21,948 nucleotides of DNA. Source: a virus. The notes below the pieces were generated by a model. That model ran no database searches, was not told the DNA's origin, and saw only the letters and a program-made list of their open reading frames with translations. The DNA is taken from IMG/VR virus record IMGVR_UViG_3300009177_000682, positions 1 to 21,948 of that record; one strand, written 5' to 3'. The position numbers and the translations under genes were made by a program. Within the stretch, counting starts at the first letter, position 1; each line of letters begins with the position of its first letter. Below, one piece after another: positions 1 to 7,301 of this stretch.

Positions 1-642
1 CAGCTCTTCGCCACGGGCCTGCTGAACGCGGCCGATCCCGAGGTGCAGATGAAGGCGCTCGAGGAATACGGGCGCTCGAGCTGGCTGCCGAGCATGAAAG
101 CCGACGCGGAGAACGCGGCGAAGCAGATCGAGATCTTCGAGCAGCTCGCGCTCGACCCCCAAGCCGTCCAGCTCCTCGGCATGCTTCTCCAGCAGGCCGC
201 GCAGATGCAGGCCCAGCAGAACGCGGCCGTGATGCAGGCGCAAGCCTCGGGGATGGCGCCCCAGGCGACGCCGCCGCCGCTTCAGCCGATCACCTATGAC
301 CAGATCGTGCAACTCGCTGCCGCGCAGGGGCTGGAATTGCCCGAGGTGCGGCCGATGCTCGACGGTCACGCGATCCTCGCGCGCGAATTGGGCAACTGGC
401 TGAAGGGCGACGCGAGCCAGCAGCTCCCGAAGCCGATCCAGAAGGTGGCCGAAGCCAAATTTAACGAGCATTGGATGATCGCCCAGCAACGCGCGATGGA
501 ACAGGCTGCCGCGCGCTCGGGCACCTATCCGACCTCGGGATTCCTGAGCAATCCGGGCGGCCAGCAGGGGCCGAGCGGGCAGGAGCAGCCGCCCTCGCGG
601 ATGCAGGGGGAGCAGCGCGAGATGGAGCAGAGCGCGGCATGA
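1..642 (+). CDS. Portal protein, C-terminal part (5' end outside window)
   Basis: The reading frame is open from the first base, so the gene starts upstream and only about 213 C-terminal residues are visible. The visible part is mostly helical and rich in Gln and Ala (an uninterrupted helix-prone stretch around residues 30-80), then a Pro-rich linker, another helical block, and a flexible Gly/Pro/Gln tail. Podovirus-type portals often end this way: after the barrel comes a Gln-rich tail. The position, just ahead of scaffold and major capsid genes, fits the dodecameric portal through which DNA is packaged and ejected. Its stop overlaps the next start (ATGA). The conserved portal wing and clip regions are not in the window, so the call rests on context and composition. 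Another head protein with a Q-rich C-terminus is possible. Confidence 0.55.
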   Translation, partial: QLFATGLLNAADPEVQMKALEEYGRSSWLPSMKADAENAAKQIEIFEQLALDPQAVQLLGMLLQQAAQMQAQQNAAVMQAQASGMAPQATPPPLQPITYDQIVQLAAAQGLELPEVRPMLDGHAILARELGNWLKGDASQQLPKPIQKVAEAKFNEHWMIAQQRAMEQAAARSGTYPTSGFLSNPGGQQGPSGQEQPPSRMQGEQREMEQSAA

Positions 643-926
643 TTCACCGCATTGGCGAATCGGACATGCTGCAGCCCGGGATCAACCTCTGCGTGAATGA
701 GTCCGACGGCCGCGAGTGGGTCTCGGTTTACGTGCGCCGCGACGATGGGTCAGTCGAGGCGTTTCGTGCCTGGCGCCCCAAGACCTATGACGCGCTGAAT
801 TGTGCCCACAGCCGCTGGCCGCGCGCTGGCGCCGAGGAGTTCTGCTCTGGCCCACCGGCCGCAGCGACCTCGCCGACACCGGAGGCGCGAGCGTTCTGGT
901 GGCCTGATTCGGAGGCTTGGAAATGA
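639..926 (+). CDS. Small protein of unknown function (95 aa)
   Basis: The ATG overlaps the portal stop codon by four bases (ATGA), which points to translational coupling. The first 60 or so residues look like a small beta-rich domain with alternating hydrophobic residues (REWVSVYVRRDDGSVEAF, around residues 27-44). A Pro/Ala-rich stretch follows, and the end is Trp-rich (FWWPDSEAW). Two cysteines, near residues 56 and 69, lie in the second half. I do not recognise a family. Its place between portal and scaffold suggests a small head or regulatory protein made with the structural genes. An open frame extends upstream to about position 471, but it runs inside the portal gene and has no need to be used. 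Confidence 0.55.
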   Translation: MIHRIGESDMLQPGINLCVNESDGREWVSVYVRRDDGSVEAFRAWRPKTYDALNCAHSRWPRAGAEEFCSGPPAAATSPTPEARAFWWPDSEAWK

Positions 927-1099
927 CGCCGATTAAGCGCGCCGAGATCGAGGGCCGTATCAAGCGCATCGAGGAGCTACGCGCCCAGGCAGGCTCGATG
1001 CGGGCCGCCGCGAAGCTCGCGAAGATGGATCGGTCGAGCTTCTACCGCCTGTGGCGCACACGCCACATCTTGACCGCGCCCGACGCGAAGGCTAACTAG
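923..1099 (+). CDS. Small helix-turn-helix protein (58 aa)
   Basis: The start is the ATG at 923, seven bases after a GGAGG ribosome-binding site at 911-915. A TTG at 917 would be too close to that site. The start overlaps the previous stop. Residues 1-22 form a charged helix, and residues 25-45 (MRAAAKLAKMDRSSFYRLWR) match the Fis/NtrC-type helix-turn-helix pattern: an Ala-rich first helix, a turn at K-M-D, then S-S-F-Y-R-L in the recognition helix. The protein would bind DNA as a dimer or as a minimal regulator, though its target is unknown. A DNA-binding protein inside a head gene cluster is unusual. It could act on late transcription, or be a small DNA-packaging helper. Family-level identity is not certain because the protein is so short. 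Confidence 0.6.
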   Translation: MTPIKRAEIEGRIKRIEELRAQAGSMRAAAKLAKMDRSSFYRLWRTRHILTAPDAKAN

Positions 1100-1103
1100 G
1101 ACC

Positions 1104-1892
1104 ATGCCCAAGACGACGCAGATCGGCGCGAAGCCCGTAGACAACGGCATGCTCGGCAACACGCCAGCCCCCGCACCCGCGCTCGGCTGGGGCTCCACGC
1201 CCGCAGGCGGGGGCGGTGGCATCGGCTGGGGCTCGAGCCCAGGCGGTACGGGTGGCATCGGCGGCGGTGGCGGCACGGGCGGCTTGCAGGGCCTGCTCGG
1301 CGATCTTCGCGGCGGCCTCGGTGGTGGCGGGGCGATCCCGCAGCCCTGGGTGGACATGTACAACCGGCAGACGCCCGGCACGCAGGCCGCGATGTCCTCG
1401 CGCTGGTCCGGGATGAGCCCCGACGCGATCACGAACGACTGGAACACGAACATCCAGCCGCGCTACGGTCCCGGCACCACGCCGGATCAGATCCTCGGCG
1501 GCGCGCCCACCCTGGGCGGCGGTGGCATGGGCAGCCTTGACCCGAGCGGCCCAGGGATGGGCGGCGCCGGGATGAGTGGCGCTCCTGCCGCGCCAGCCCG
1601 AGCAGGCTTCAAGCTCGGCAATCGCGGCGCCCAGAAGCGCATCAGCGGCGGCAATCCCTATGGCGCGCTGCGTACCGCGGCCACGGATGGCGGCCCGGCG
1701 AGCGCCCCGGGGCTCTTCGGCGATCCCGCGCCCAGTGGCGCAGGGCCAGAGCCCGCGAACTGGGCACCGCGTAGTGGTGGCAGTGCCGCACCCGCCAGTC
1801 CAGGCGGGACCAGCAGTGGGCCCGCCGCCGGTGGCGGGCTGCAAAGCCTGCTCACGCGCGCCCGGGCCATGAGCCCGTACGGGCAGGGATAG
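1104..1892 (+). CDS. Glycine-rich virion-associated protein with two GLQxLL motifs
   Basis: The protein has 262 residues and is dominated by Gly, Pro, Ala and Ser, with little predicted fold. The most ordered part is around residues 78-130 (IPQPWVDMYNRQTPGTQAAM and onward), which is polar and contains aromatic residues. Two copies of a short hydrophobic motif stand out from the glycine background: GGLQGLL at residues 59-65, and GGLQSLL near residues 244-250, shortly before the C-terminus. The same motif recurs in genes at 15791, 16277 and 17573. It starts four bases after the HTH gene stop, and a terminator follows. No known family is recognised. A flexible internal head protein, or a linker protein carried in the virion, is my inference from composition and the shared motif. 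Confidence 0.6.
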   Translation: MPKTTQIGAKPVDNGMLGNTPAPAPALGWGSTPAGGGGGIGWGSSPGGTGGIGGGGGTGGLQGLLGDLRGGLGGGGAIPQPWVDMYNRQTPGTQAAMSSRWSGMSPDAITNDWNTNIQPRYGPGTTPDQILGGAPTLGGGGMGSLDPSGPGMGGAGMSGAPAAPARAGFKLGNRGAQKRISGGNPYGALRTAATDGGPASAPGLFGDPAPSGAGPEPANWAPRSGGSAAPASPGGTSSGPAAGGGLQSLLTRARAMSPYGQG

Positions 1893-1945
1893 CCTAGCGA
1901 CTTCGAGCGATTTCATCGGGCGCGCCCTGATCAGGCGCCGTTAAG

Positions 1946-1965
1946 CCGGGCTCCTTGGAGCCTGG
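1946..1965 (+). other. Hairpin in the gap before the scaffold gene
   Basis: The arms CCGGGCTCC and GGAGCCTGG fold around a TT centre, with one G-T wobble. The hairpin lies upstream of the stronger terminator hairpin at 1983-2016 and has no T-run after it, so on its own it is not a classical terminator. It may stabilise the 3' end of the upstream transcript. Confidence 0.4.
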
Positions 1966-1982
1966 GCCACACGTAGCGGACC

Positions 1983-2019
1983 AAGGCCGCTGAGGGGGAA
2001 ACTCCTCGGCGGCTTTGTT
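1983..2019 (+). terminator. Intrinsic terminator between the portal cluster and the capsid cluster
   Basis: A 13-bp stem pairs 1983-1995 (AAGGCCGCTGAGG) with 2004-2016 (CCTCGGCGGCTTT), with two G-T wobbles and an eight-base loop. C1982-G2017 can extend it. The 3' arm runs directly into TTTGTT (2014-2019). It sits in the 173-bp gap between the glycine-rich gene and the scaffold gene, the second-longest non-coding stretch in the window. The scaffold and capsid genes may therefore have their own promoter or depend on read-through. I see no convincing -35/-10 pair or phage-polymerase promoter in the remaining bases up to 2065. Confidence 0.6.
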
Positions 2020-2065
2020 CGTTGCGCGCACCGCCGCGACCAAGGCGACGGCTCGCGAGTGAAGC

Positions 2066-2920
2066 ATGGAAGGGTTTGACCCGGGCGTTACGTCGGAGTC
2101 GCCCACCGGCACCGAAGTTCTCGACGACGGCGCACAGTCCGCGGGGACGTTAAACACCGACACCGCGCCACGCTCCCAGCCTCAGCCCACCGTTCCGTAC
2201 GAGCGCTTCCACGAAGTCAACACGGGGTATCGCCAGGCGGAAGCGCGGGCCGCGGCGGCCGAACAGGCCGCCCAGCTCCTCCGCGAGCAGGGCCAGCAGA
2301 CGCAGCAGCGCCTTGCCCAGCTCGAGAGCCAGCTCCAGACGCGCTCCCAGCAGGTCTCGCGCACCCCTGAGCAGGAGCAGGAGCGCCAGGCCGCGATCAA
2401 GGTGCTCGAAGAGCTCCAGAGCGCCAATCCCAATTACGCGCGGATGCAGCAGCTTGCGCAGGCCGCCCCCGCGCTCATCCAGAAGATCCTCGCGATGGAA
2501 GAGCGCCAGGCGCGCAGCGATGAACGCAGCGCGCGCGCGTTCATCGGTGGGGAACAAAGCCGCTTGCCCCAGATGGCTGCCGCCGCAGGCCTGACCCTCT
2601 CGGCCCAGCAGGGCGCGGCCTTTGAAAACTTCGTTGCGGGCATCATCCGCAGCAACCCGCAGGCCCATGCCGCGTTCGTCGGCGGGGATCAGCGCGTGCT
2701 GCCGTGGGCCTTCGACATCGCACGCCAAGAATACGCCGCGCAGCAGCAAGCCGCGCGCGCCTCCATCGCCCAGACCAAATCCCGGATGCCCCCGCCACGC
2801 ATCGGCGGCAGCACACCCGGCTCAACGCCGATCCCGAAGTACGACCCCAAGGATCACCGCGGCTCCATGGCCAAGATTCACGCCGGCGCCGCGGCGGCTT
2901 GGGAGCAGATGACGGGCTAG
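2066..2920 (+). CDS. Capsid scaffolding protein
   Basis: Scaffolding proteins form the inner core around which capsid subunits assemble, and they leave or are degraded before DNA packaging. This 284-residue protein lies directly before the major capsid gene, where scaffolds normally sit. Residues 1-40 are acidic and disordered. The segment VPYERFHEVN (residues 43-52) is a typical scaffold entry to the coiled coil. A long Gln/Ala/Glu-rich coiled coil follows (about residues 54-130). Later helices contain a Gly/Pro break near 240-255, and the protein ends in a short charged helix (DPKDHRGSMAKIHAGAAAAW), the usual capsid-binding element. The ATG at 2066 has only a weak Shine-Dalgarno-like GTGAAG upstream. 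No protease signature is visible, so a fused protease is unlikely. Confidence 0.8.
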   Translation: MEGFDPGVTSESPTGTEVLDDGAQSAGTLNTDTAPRSQPQPTVPYERFHEVNTGYRQAEARAAAAEQAAQLLREQGQQTQQRLAQLESQLQTRSQQVSRTPEQEQERQAAIKVLEELQSANPNYARMQQLAQAAPALIQKILAMEERQARSDERSARAFIGGEQSRLPQMAAAAGLTLSAQQGAAFENFVAGIIRSNPQAHAAFVGGDQRVLPWAFDIARQEYAAQQQAARASIAQTKSRMPPPRIGGSTPGSTPIPKYDPKDHRGSMAKIHAGAAAAWEQMTG

Positions 2921-2939
2921 GCGCCGCACAGGAGCCCCC

Positions 2940-4250
2940 ATGGCAGGACAAGACACCACCGCCGCCGACGCGATCCTCAAGGACTGGTACGAGGGCGCGA
3001 TCCGCGACCAGATCGTCACCAAGGCGAAGATGTACCGCCGCTTCCAGGACAAGGACGCCCATCAGTGGGGCGGCCGGCAGGTGACGTACCCGATCCGCAC
3101 GGGACGCAACCAGGGCATCGGCGCCTACGCGGAATCCGGCGCGTTCCCGACCCCGGGGCGCAACAGCTACACCACCGTGTCGATCCCGATGCGGTACGAG
3201 GGCGGGCGCATCCGGCTCACCTCGCAGGCCATGAAGCACTCGGCCTCGGACAAGGGCGCCTTCGCCTCGATCTTCCAGCAGGAGCAGGACGGGCTCGTGG
3301 AAGGGTTCGTGAACGAGTTCGGCCGCATGATCTGGTCCGACGGCCGCGGGGTGCTCGCGCTGGTCAACGGCGACCCCGGTACGGGCGTCACCGTGACACT
3401 CGACTCGCCCGGTGGCATGCCCGGCGCGCTGAACGGCTCACGCTTCCTGAATCTGAACGAGCTGATCACCTTCGTGGAGCCCGTGACGGGGGGCCTCCGC
3501 GCCGCCGCCGATGAGTTCGTGGCCGCGGTGCCCAACACCGGCCTCACGGTCACGATCGGCACCGCCGCCGCGGCCGTCATCGCCGACAACGACTTCGTGG
3601 TCCGCGCCAACGTGGCCGGCGTCACCGACATCTCGGGCACGAGTTATGCAAAGGAAGCGATGGGACTCAGAGGCCTCGTCGATGACGGGACCTATGTGGC
3701 CACACTCCACGGCGTCAACCGCACCTCGTACCCGATCTTCGCGTCGACCCTGATCGGCAGCGCGAGCTCGCCCGTCGGCGCGCTCTCAGCCGACGTGATC
3801 CAGCGCGGCCTCGACGTGGCCGAGCAGCGCGGCGGGGGCGACATCGACCTCTTCGCGTGCCACCACGCTGTCCGGCGCGCCTATCTGCAGCTCATGGACT
3901 CGGGTCGCCGCTACGCCGGGGGCGACCTCATGAGCCCCGACGCCGGGACCAAGGCCGCGAAGGGTCGCAACATGACCTTCGGCGGCATCGAGATGGAAGT
4001 CGACAAGTACGCCGACTACAACGTGCTGTACGGCCTCGACACCTCCACGCTGGTGCGCTTCGTTGAAGTCCCCGGCGAGTGGATCAACGACGACGGCGCG
4101 ATCCTGCGCCCGGTCGGCGTGGGCGCGACCTTCACCGACGAGTGGGAAGCCGCCTACCGCATCTGGCAGAACTTCCACAACGAGTACCCCAACAAGAGCT
4201 TCAAGCTCGAGGGCGTCACGGCGACCACCGTCGTGGTGCACGTCGACTAG
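2940..4250 (+). CDS. Major capsid protein, HK97 fold
   Basis: This is the main shell protein (436 aa), which assembles on the scaffold. The start at 2940 follows an AGGAG site at 2931-2935. An N-terminal helical arm (residues 7-35) comes first. An E-loop-like, Gly-rich beta section follows (about 44-95, with TYPIRTGRNQGIGAYAESG and RYEGGRIRLTSQAM). A long spine helix is next (about 105-135, FASIFQQEQDGLVEGFVNEF). Beta-rich peripheral and axial domains fill the rest. This order matches HK97-fold capsids of tailed phages. The region around residues 180-230 is an Ala/Val/Thr-rich beta section that may form an inserted subdomain. It ends two bases before the next start. The gene context makes the call firm even though the exact family cannot be named from sequence alone. 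Confidence 0.88.
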   Translation: MAGQDTTAADAILKDWYEGAIRDQIVTKAKMYRRFQDKDAHQWGGRQVTYPIRTGRNQGIGAYAESGAFPTPGRNSYTTVSIPMRYEGGRIRLTSQAMKHSASDKGAFASIFQQEQDGLVEGFVNEFGRMIWSDGRGVLALVNGDPGTGVTVTLDSPGGMPGALNGSRFLNLNELITFVEPVTGGLRAAADEFVAAVPNTGLTVTIGTAAAAVIADNDFVVRANVAGVTDISGTSYAKEAMGLRGLVDDGTYVATLHGVNRTSYPIFASTLIGSASSPVGALSADVIQRGLDVAEQRGGGDIDLFACHHAVRRAYLQLMDSGRRYAGGDLMSPDAGTKAAKGRNMTFGGIEMEVDKYADYNVLYGLDTSTLVRFVEVPGEWINDDGAILRPVGVGATFTDEWEAAYRIWQNFHNEYPNKSFKLEGVTATTVVVHVD

Positions 4251-4252
4251 CC

Positions 4253-4723
4253 ATGAGCACCTTCGCGGATGTCGACTTCTACACCAGCTTGGTCCTCGTG
4301 GATCGCCTCGGCCTCGGCGGCAAGGATGCCGAGTTCATGTTCGACGGCATCCCGTTCCCCTTCGTGGACGACGACGGCCAGGTCGTCACGGAAAAGGCCT
4401 TCCCGAAGTTCGTCGCCGAGTGGCTGTTCGGCAAAGAGAAGTTCCAGGTCTGGACGAAGGCGACGGAGACGCAGCCGACGCAGTTCGTCAACCGCTACGG
4501 CATCAAGAATTGCCCCAAGAAGCTGATCGATCTGCTGGGCGCCGAGGTCGCCGACTGCTCGCCCATCGAGCGCGACCCCGATGTCATCGAGGGGTCGGAT
4601 GCGCCCCTGTATCGCACGGAGCCCGTGCGCATCGAGCGCCTCTCGCTGCCCCCGAACGAACAACCCCGCGATCGGCTCGGCCGCAAGGGGAACATGACCG
4701 CAGTCCCCGCAGGGAGGGCGTAG
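4253..4723 (+). CDS. Unknown protein following the capsid gene (156 aa)
   Basis: The start is the ATG at 4253, two bases after the capsid stop. The protein is acidic at the N-terminus and mixed alpha/beta: MFDGIPFPFVDDDG (residues 24-37) looks like a beta hairpin. It is followed by a helix (FPKFVAEWLFG), a short polar stretch, and RYGIKNCPKKLIDLLG with two cysteines in the vicinity (near residues 86 and 102). The C-terminal third is Pro/Arg-rich and likely extended. I do not recognise a family. A head-completion or capsid-associated role is inferred only from its position directly after the capsid gene, where many phages encode head-tail joining proteins. Confidence 0.6.
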   Translation: MSTFADVDFYTSLVLVDRLGLGGKDAEFMFDGIPFPFVDDDGQVVTEKAFPKFVAEWLFGKEKFQVWTKATETQPTQFVNRYGIKNCPKKLIDLLGAEVADCSPIERDPDVIEGSDAPLYRTEPVRIERLSLPPNEQPRDRLGRKGNMTAVPAGRA

Positions 4724-4727
4724 CCCC

Positions 4728-5186
4728 ATGGCCAACGTGACCGCTGTCGCCAACCTCAAGAATGCCGTCGCCTACCTGCCGGATGGCGTCCGCCAGATCG
4801 CGGACAGCATCATGCGCTTCCTGCCGCCGGATGTGATCGCCTCCGACGGCGCGGGCTGGTTCACCTTCCCCGCGATCAGCACCACCAAGCAGGAACTGAG
4901 CGCGACGGGCAAGCGGCCCATCGCCATCATCATCAACGCGCATGCCGCCGCCGCCGCGAGCTACGTGCAGTTCTACAACAACCCCGCGACGTCCGTGACA
5001 GAAGGCGTCAACGCGGACTTCACGATCCCGTGCAGCAACACCAACGGGGAATGCGTCGCGCTGGTCATCTACGGCGCGTCCTGGTCCCGTTTCTGGGCCA
5101 CGGGCCTCACCGTGGCCGCGTCCAGCGCGTCGGAGACGAGCGCGGCCCCGTCCGTGCCACCGGACGTGTACGTGTTGTTCGCCTAG
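4728..5186 (+). CDS. Unknown beta-rich virion protein, possible capsid decoration protein (152 aa)
   Basis: The ATG at 4728 lies about 11 bases after an AGGGAGGG stretch. After a short N-terminal helix (residues 8-32), the protein is almost entirely beta: GAGWFTFPAI, ELSATGKRPIAIIINAHA, ASYVQFYNNP, ADFTIPCSN and ECVALVIYGA alternate hydrophobic and polar residues like strands of a sandwich. No signal peptide or membrane segment is present. The C-terminal 25 residues are Ser/Ala/Pro-rich. Proteins of this size and fold class next to a capsid gene often coat or cement the head. That role is a guess from position and composition, since no family motif is recognised. Confidence 0.55.
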   Translation: MANVTAVANLKNAVAYLPDGVRQIADSIMRFLPPDVIASDGAGWFTFPAISTTKQELSATGKRPIAIIINAHAAAAASYVQFYNNPATSVTEGVNADFTIPCSNTNGECVALVIYGASWSRFWATGLTVAASSASETSAAPSVPPDVYVLFA

Positions 5187-5194
5187 GAGCCACC

Positions 5195-6193
5195 ATGACA
5201 GCGCCGAATATCAACGACATCATCGCCTCGCAGGACTACGGCGAGACCTTCTACATGGTTGACTCGGACTACTCCACGACGGGCTGGAGCGTGGCGGATG
5301 GCACGGGTCCGCTCGATCTCTGGCAGGAGCGCAATCAGGGCCGCGTCTTCTACACGCCGGGTGGCGCCACCACGCCCTCGGGCAATACCGATGCCGCCGC
5401 GCTCCAGGCCGCGCAGGACGCGATGGTCAGCCTGCGCGGCGATATCCTGTACTTCCTCCCGGGCACCTACACGCCCGCGACCGCCATCGTCATGAACAAG
5501 TCGGACGCGCGCTGGATGGGCAGCAAGCGCAAGCGCGGCCAGTCGGCCTCCCTCGTCGCGGGGGTGGATCTCTGCTTCGGCCCCACCGCCGCCGCGGACA
5601 ACGTGGAGATCGCGCACCTGCGGCTCGTGCCGCTCACCGCGGGCATCATGTTCGCCCGCGCCACGGCCGGCGCGGATAGCTGGTGGATGCACGACTTCAC
5701 CTACGACGCGCGCGGCATCACGGCCAACGTCGGCACCATCTTCATGAAGGACACGGGCGCGTGCCTGGCGACGACCTTCGATGATTTCGTGATGCGCACC
5801 AATACCGCCATCGGTCCGCTGTACCAGGTGGCGGCCTCCAGCATCGGCGGCGCCATCACCAATTTCCTGCACTTCCACACCGCCAACACGCTGGTCACGA
5901 GTCTGTACGAGACGATCTCGGGTGGCGCGGGCGCAACCGGCGTCGTGATCGGCCCCGGCCACGTGCAGATCGGCGGGGGTGGGGTCATCACGCAGCTCGG
6001 CGCCCAGATCGACATGACCGCCAACGGCACCAACGCCACGATCCGCAACGTCACCACTTCCGTGGGCGGCGCGACCACCGCGCTGGGCTGGGAAGCAGCG
6101 ACCGGGCTCGCGGGCGAAGGCGACATCGTCAACTCGTGGGTCGCGACCGTGGCCGGTGGTGCAGGCCGCGCGGCGCTGGTCGGCACCACGTAA
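5195..6193 (+). CDS. Right-handed beta-helix-like protein (spike or head fibre)
   Basis: The start at 5195 follows AGGAG at 5185-5189. The protein has 332 residues. The part around residues 63-110 (NTDAAALQAAQDAM, then GDILYFLPGTY and a T/I-rich strand leading to DARWMGS) is the classic opening of pectate-lyase-type beta-helix proteins. In that pattern a helix is followed by a strand, P-G-x-Y, and then rungs. After it come repeated short strands with G, N, T and I/V (for example VEIAHLRLVPL, NATIRNVTTSVGG), consistent with stacked rungs. No catalytic residues can be named, so enzymatic activity on a surface polysaccharide is possible but unproven. Its place among head genes, not beside the nozzle, leaves a head-attached fibre or decoration protein as likely as a tailspike. 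Confidence 0.6.
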   Translation: MTAPNINDIIASQDYGETFYMVDSDYSTTGWSVADGTGPLDLWQERNQGRVFYTPGGATTPSGNTDAAALQAAQDAMVSLRGDILYFLPGTYTPATAIVMNKSDARWMGSKRKRGQSASLVAGVDLCFGPTAAADNVEIAHLRLVPLTAGIMFARATAGADSWWMHDFTYDARGITANVGTIFMKDTGACLATTFDDFVMRTNTAIGPLYQVAASSIGGAITNFLHFHTANTLVTSLYETISGGAGATGVVIGPGHVQIGGGGVITQLGAQIDMTANGTNATIRNVTTSVGGATTALGWEAATGLAGEGDIVNSWVATVAGGAGRAALVGTT

Positions 6194-6411
6194 TGGCGCA
6201 GCGGGATCGGGACGACGCGCCCAAGGAGGCGGCGCGGCACGCGCGCCACGACCGCCCGGCGCAAGACGAGCGGATCTTCATCGAGGGACGGCGGTTCGCG
6301 CATCGCAGCCAGGATGCGCGGGGGGACCACGAGTGTGTGGCCACGCCGCCGATGCCCGCGTGCCCCTGTGGCGCCTTCACGAACCTCGAGTGGTCGTGGA
6401 GCCACCTGTGA
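6193..6411 (+). CDS. Small Arg/His-rich protein of unknown function (72 aa)
   Basis: The ATG at 6193 overlaps the previous stop (TAATG). The first 45 residues are very rich in Arg, Asp, His and Ala and probably disordered. The C-terminal part has H46, C48, C57, C59 and H71 (HECVATPPMPACPCGAF), a spacing that could bind a metal ion, although it matches no finger I can name. The gene ends in TGATG with the next one. The ORF is supported by coupling on both sides and by consistent third-position G/C. Its function is unknown. Confidence 0.45.
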   Translation: MAQRDRDDAPKEAARHARHDRPAQDERIFIEGRRFAHRSQDARGDHECVATPPMPACPCGAFTNLEWSWSHL

Positions 6412-6692
6412 TGGCGACCTGGGGGCAGCACTACGCGGACGCGGAGCGCAAGGTGCGGCGGCAGGCCGCCGATACCGCGCTCCGGGCGCGCCACGACATG
6501 TTCGACGTGCAGGCGCAGGATCTGCACCACAAGTTCGATCGCGCGCACTTTGCCGTCTGCGGCGAAGGAAGCAGGACCGCCAACGAGAATTACGCGATCG
6601 GATACGAGCGCATCTTCCCCACTTGCCGACCCGATGCCCGCGGTTCACTCCCTCCTGGCCCCGCGCGTCCAGGTGTCGGGGCGGCAGGGTAG
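6411..6692 (+). CDS. Small helical protein of unknown function (93 aa)
   Basis: It starts with an overlapping TGATG at 6409-6413. Residues 1-50 form charged, helix-prone sequence (YADAERKVRRQAADTALRAR, then DVQAQDLHHKFDRAHF). After a Cys/Gly turn the C-terminal 25 residues are Pro/Gly/Arg-rich. Over the last 60 bases the third-position G/C bias weakens in this frame and improves in the +1 frame, where an ATG at 6634 begins the alternative start of the next gene. The true 3' end of the conserved protein may therefore be less constrained than it looks. No family is recognised. Confidence 0.42.
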   Translation: MATWGQHYADAERKVRRQAADTALRARHDMFDVQAQDLHHKFDRAHFAVCGEGSRTANENYAIGYERIFPTCRPDARGSLPPGPARPGVGAAG

Positions 6693-6696
6693 TCCC

Positions 6697-6900
6697 GTGA
6701 TCCCCATTCACATCCTTCGCCCGCTCGAGCGGTTCCGCGACGGCCTGAACGTCGTGGTGCAGGACGGCGCCGACGCCGCGTCGGTCCAGGTGGTCTGGGC
6801 GCAGGACGGGCTCGCCACGCAGGGCGTGATGGTCGTGGCGTCTCAGCGCCAGGGTGGCGTGGACATCCAACAGGTGGACTACGCCGAGGTGCTGCGCTAA
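6697..6900 (+). CDS. Small beta-rich protein of unknown function (67 aa)
   Basis: I chose the GTG at 6697, four bases after the preceding stop, because this genome favours tight packing and uses GTG elsewhere. An ATG at 6634 would add 21 residues and overlap the upstream gene by 59 bases. The codons between 6634 and 6697 do look coding in this frame, so that longer form (88 aa) cannot be excluded. The protein reads as alternating strands (GLNVVVQDG, SVQVVWAQDG, QGVMVVASQR, VDIQQVDY) of a compact beta fold. It ends in TAATG with the next gene. No family is recognised; a small virion component is likely from context. Confidence 0.5.
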   Translation: MIPIHILRPLERFRDGLNVVVQDGADAASVQVVWAQDGLATQGVMVVASQRQGGVDIQQVDYAEVLR

Positions 6901-7301
6901 TGGCCTTCACGGGCGCCAAGTACGCGTGGAATGGCATCCCAGCCCGCCCGCTGATGCCCGAGAGCGGCGGGACCGTGAACGGGGAAGCCTTCGCGGTGCC
7001 GAGTGGCGCCAAGATGCTCACGATTCACGTCCCCGCGCTCCCGGGCGCCGCCACCACGATCAAGCTGCAAACGCTGGCGCCCACGGAGACGGTGGAGGCC
7101 ACCCAGGTGTGGTCCGACATCACCGTCTTCGACCTCACGGACGGCACCTTCGAGGCGCTGGACGCGCTCCCCGAGAGCACGACCGTTACGATCCCGGTCA
7201 GCGCGACGGGCGGCGGCAACTTGCGCTTCGTGGCCTCGGCCGATGCGTCGAGCGGCCCCGTCGTCATTCCCGTGTTCTTCACCCGCGACGGGGGCGCCTA
7301 A
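6900..7301 (+). CDS. Beta-sandwich-like virion protein of unknown function (133 aa)
   Basis: The TAATG overlap at 6898-6902 sets the start. After a short N-terminal segment (AKYAWNGIPARPLMPESG), the sequence is a run of predicted strands: EAFAVPSGAKMLTIHVPAL, TTIKLQTLAP, VWSDITVFDL, STTVTIPVSA, NLRFVASAD and PVVIPVFFTR. The pattern is that of a single Ig-like or jelly-roll-like sandwich of about 110 residues. It has no cysteines, signal peptide or membrane segment. This is the usual make-up of small decoration or fibre-support proteins in phage particles, but no family can be assigned. Confidence 0.55.
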   Translation: MAFTGAKYAWNGIPARPLMPESGGTVNGEAFAVPSGAKMLTIHVPALPGAATTIKLQTLAPTETVEATQVWSDITVFDLTDGTFEALDALPESTTVTIPVSATGGGNLRFVASADASSGPVVIPVFFTRDGGA

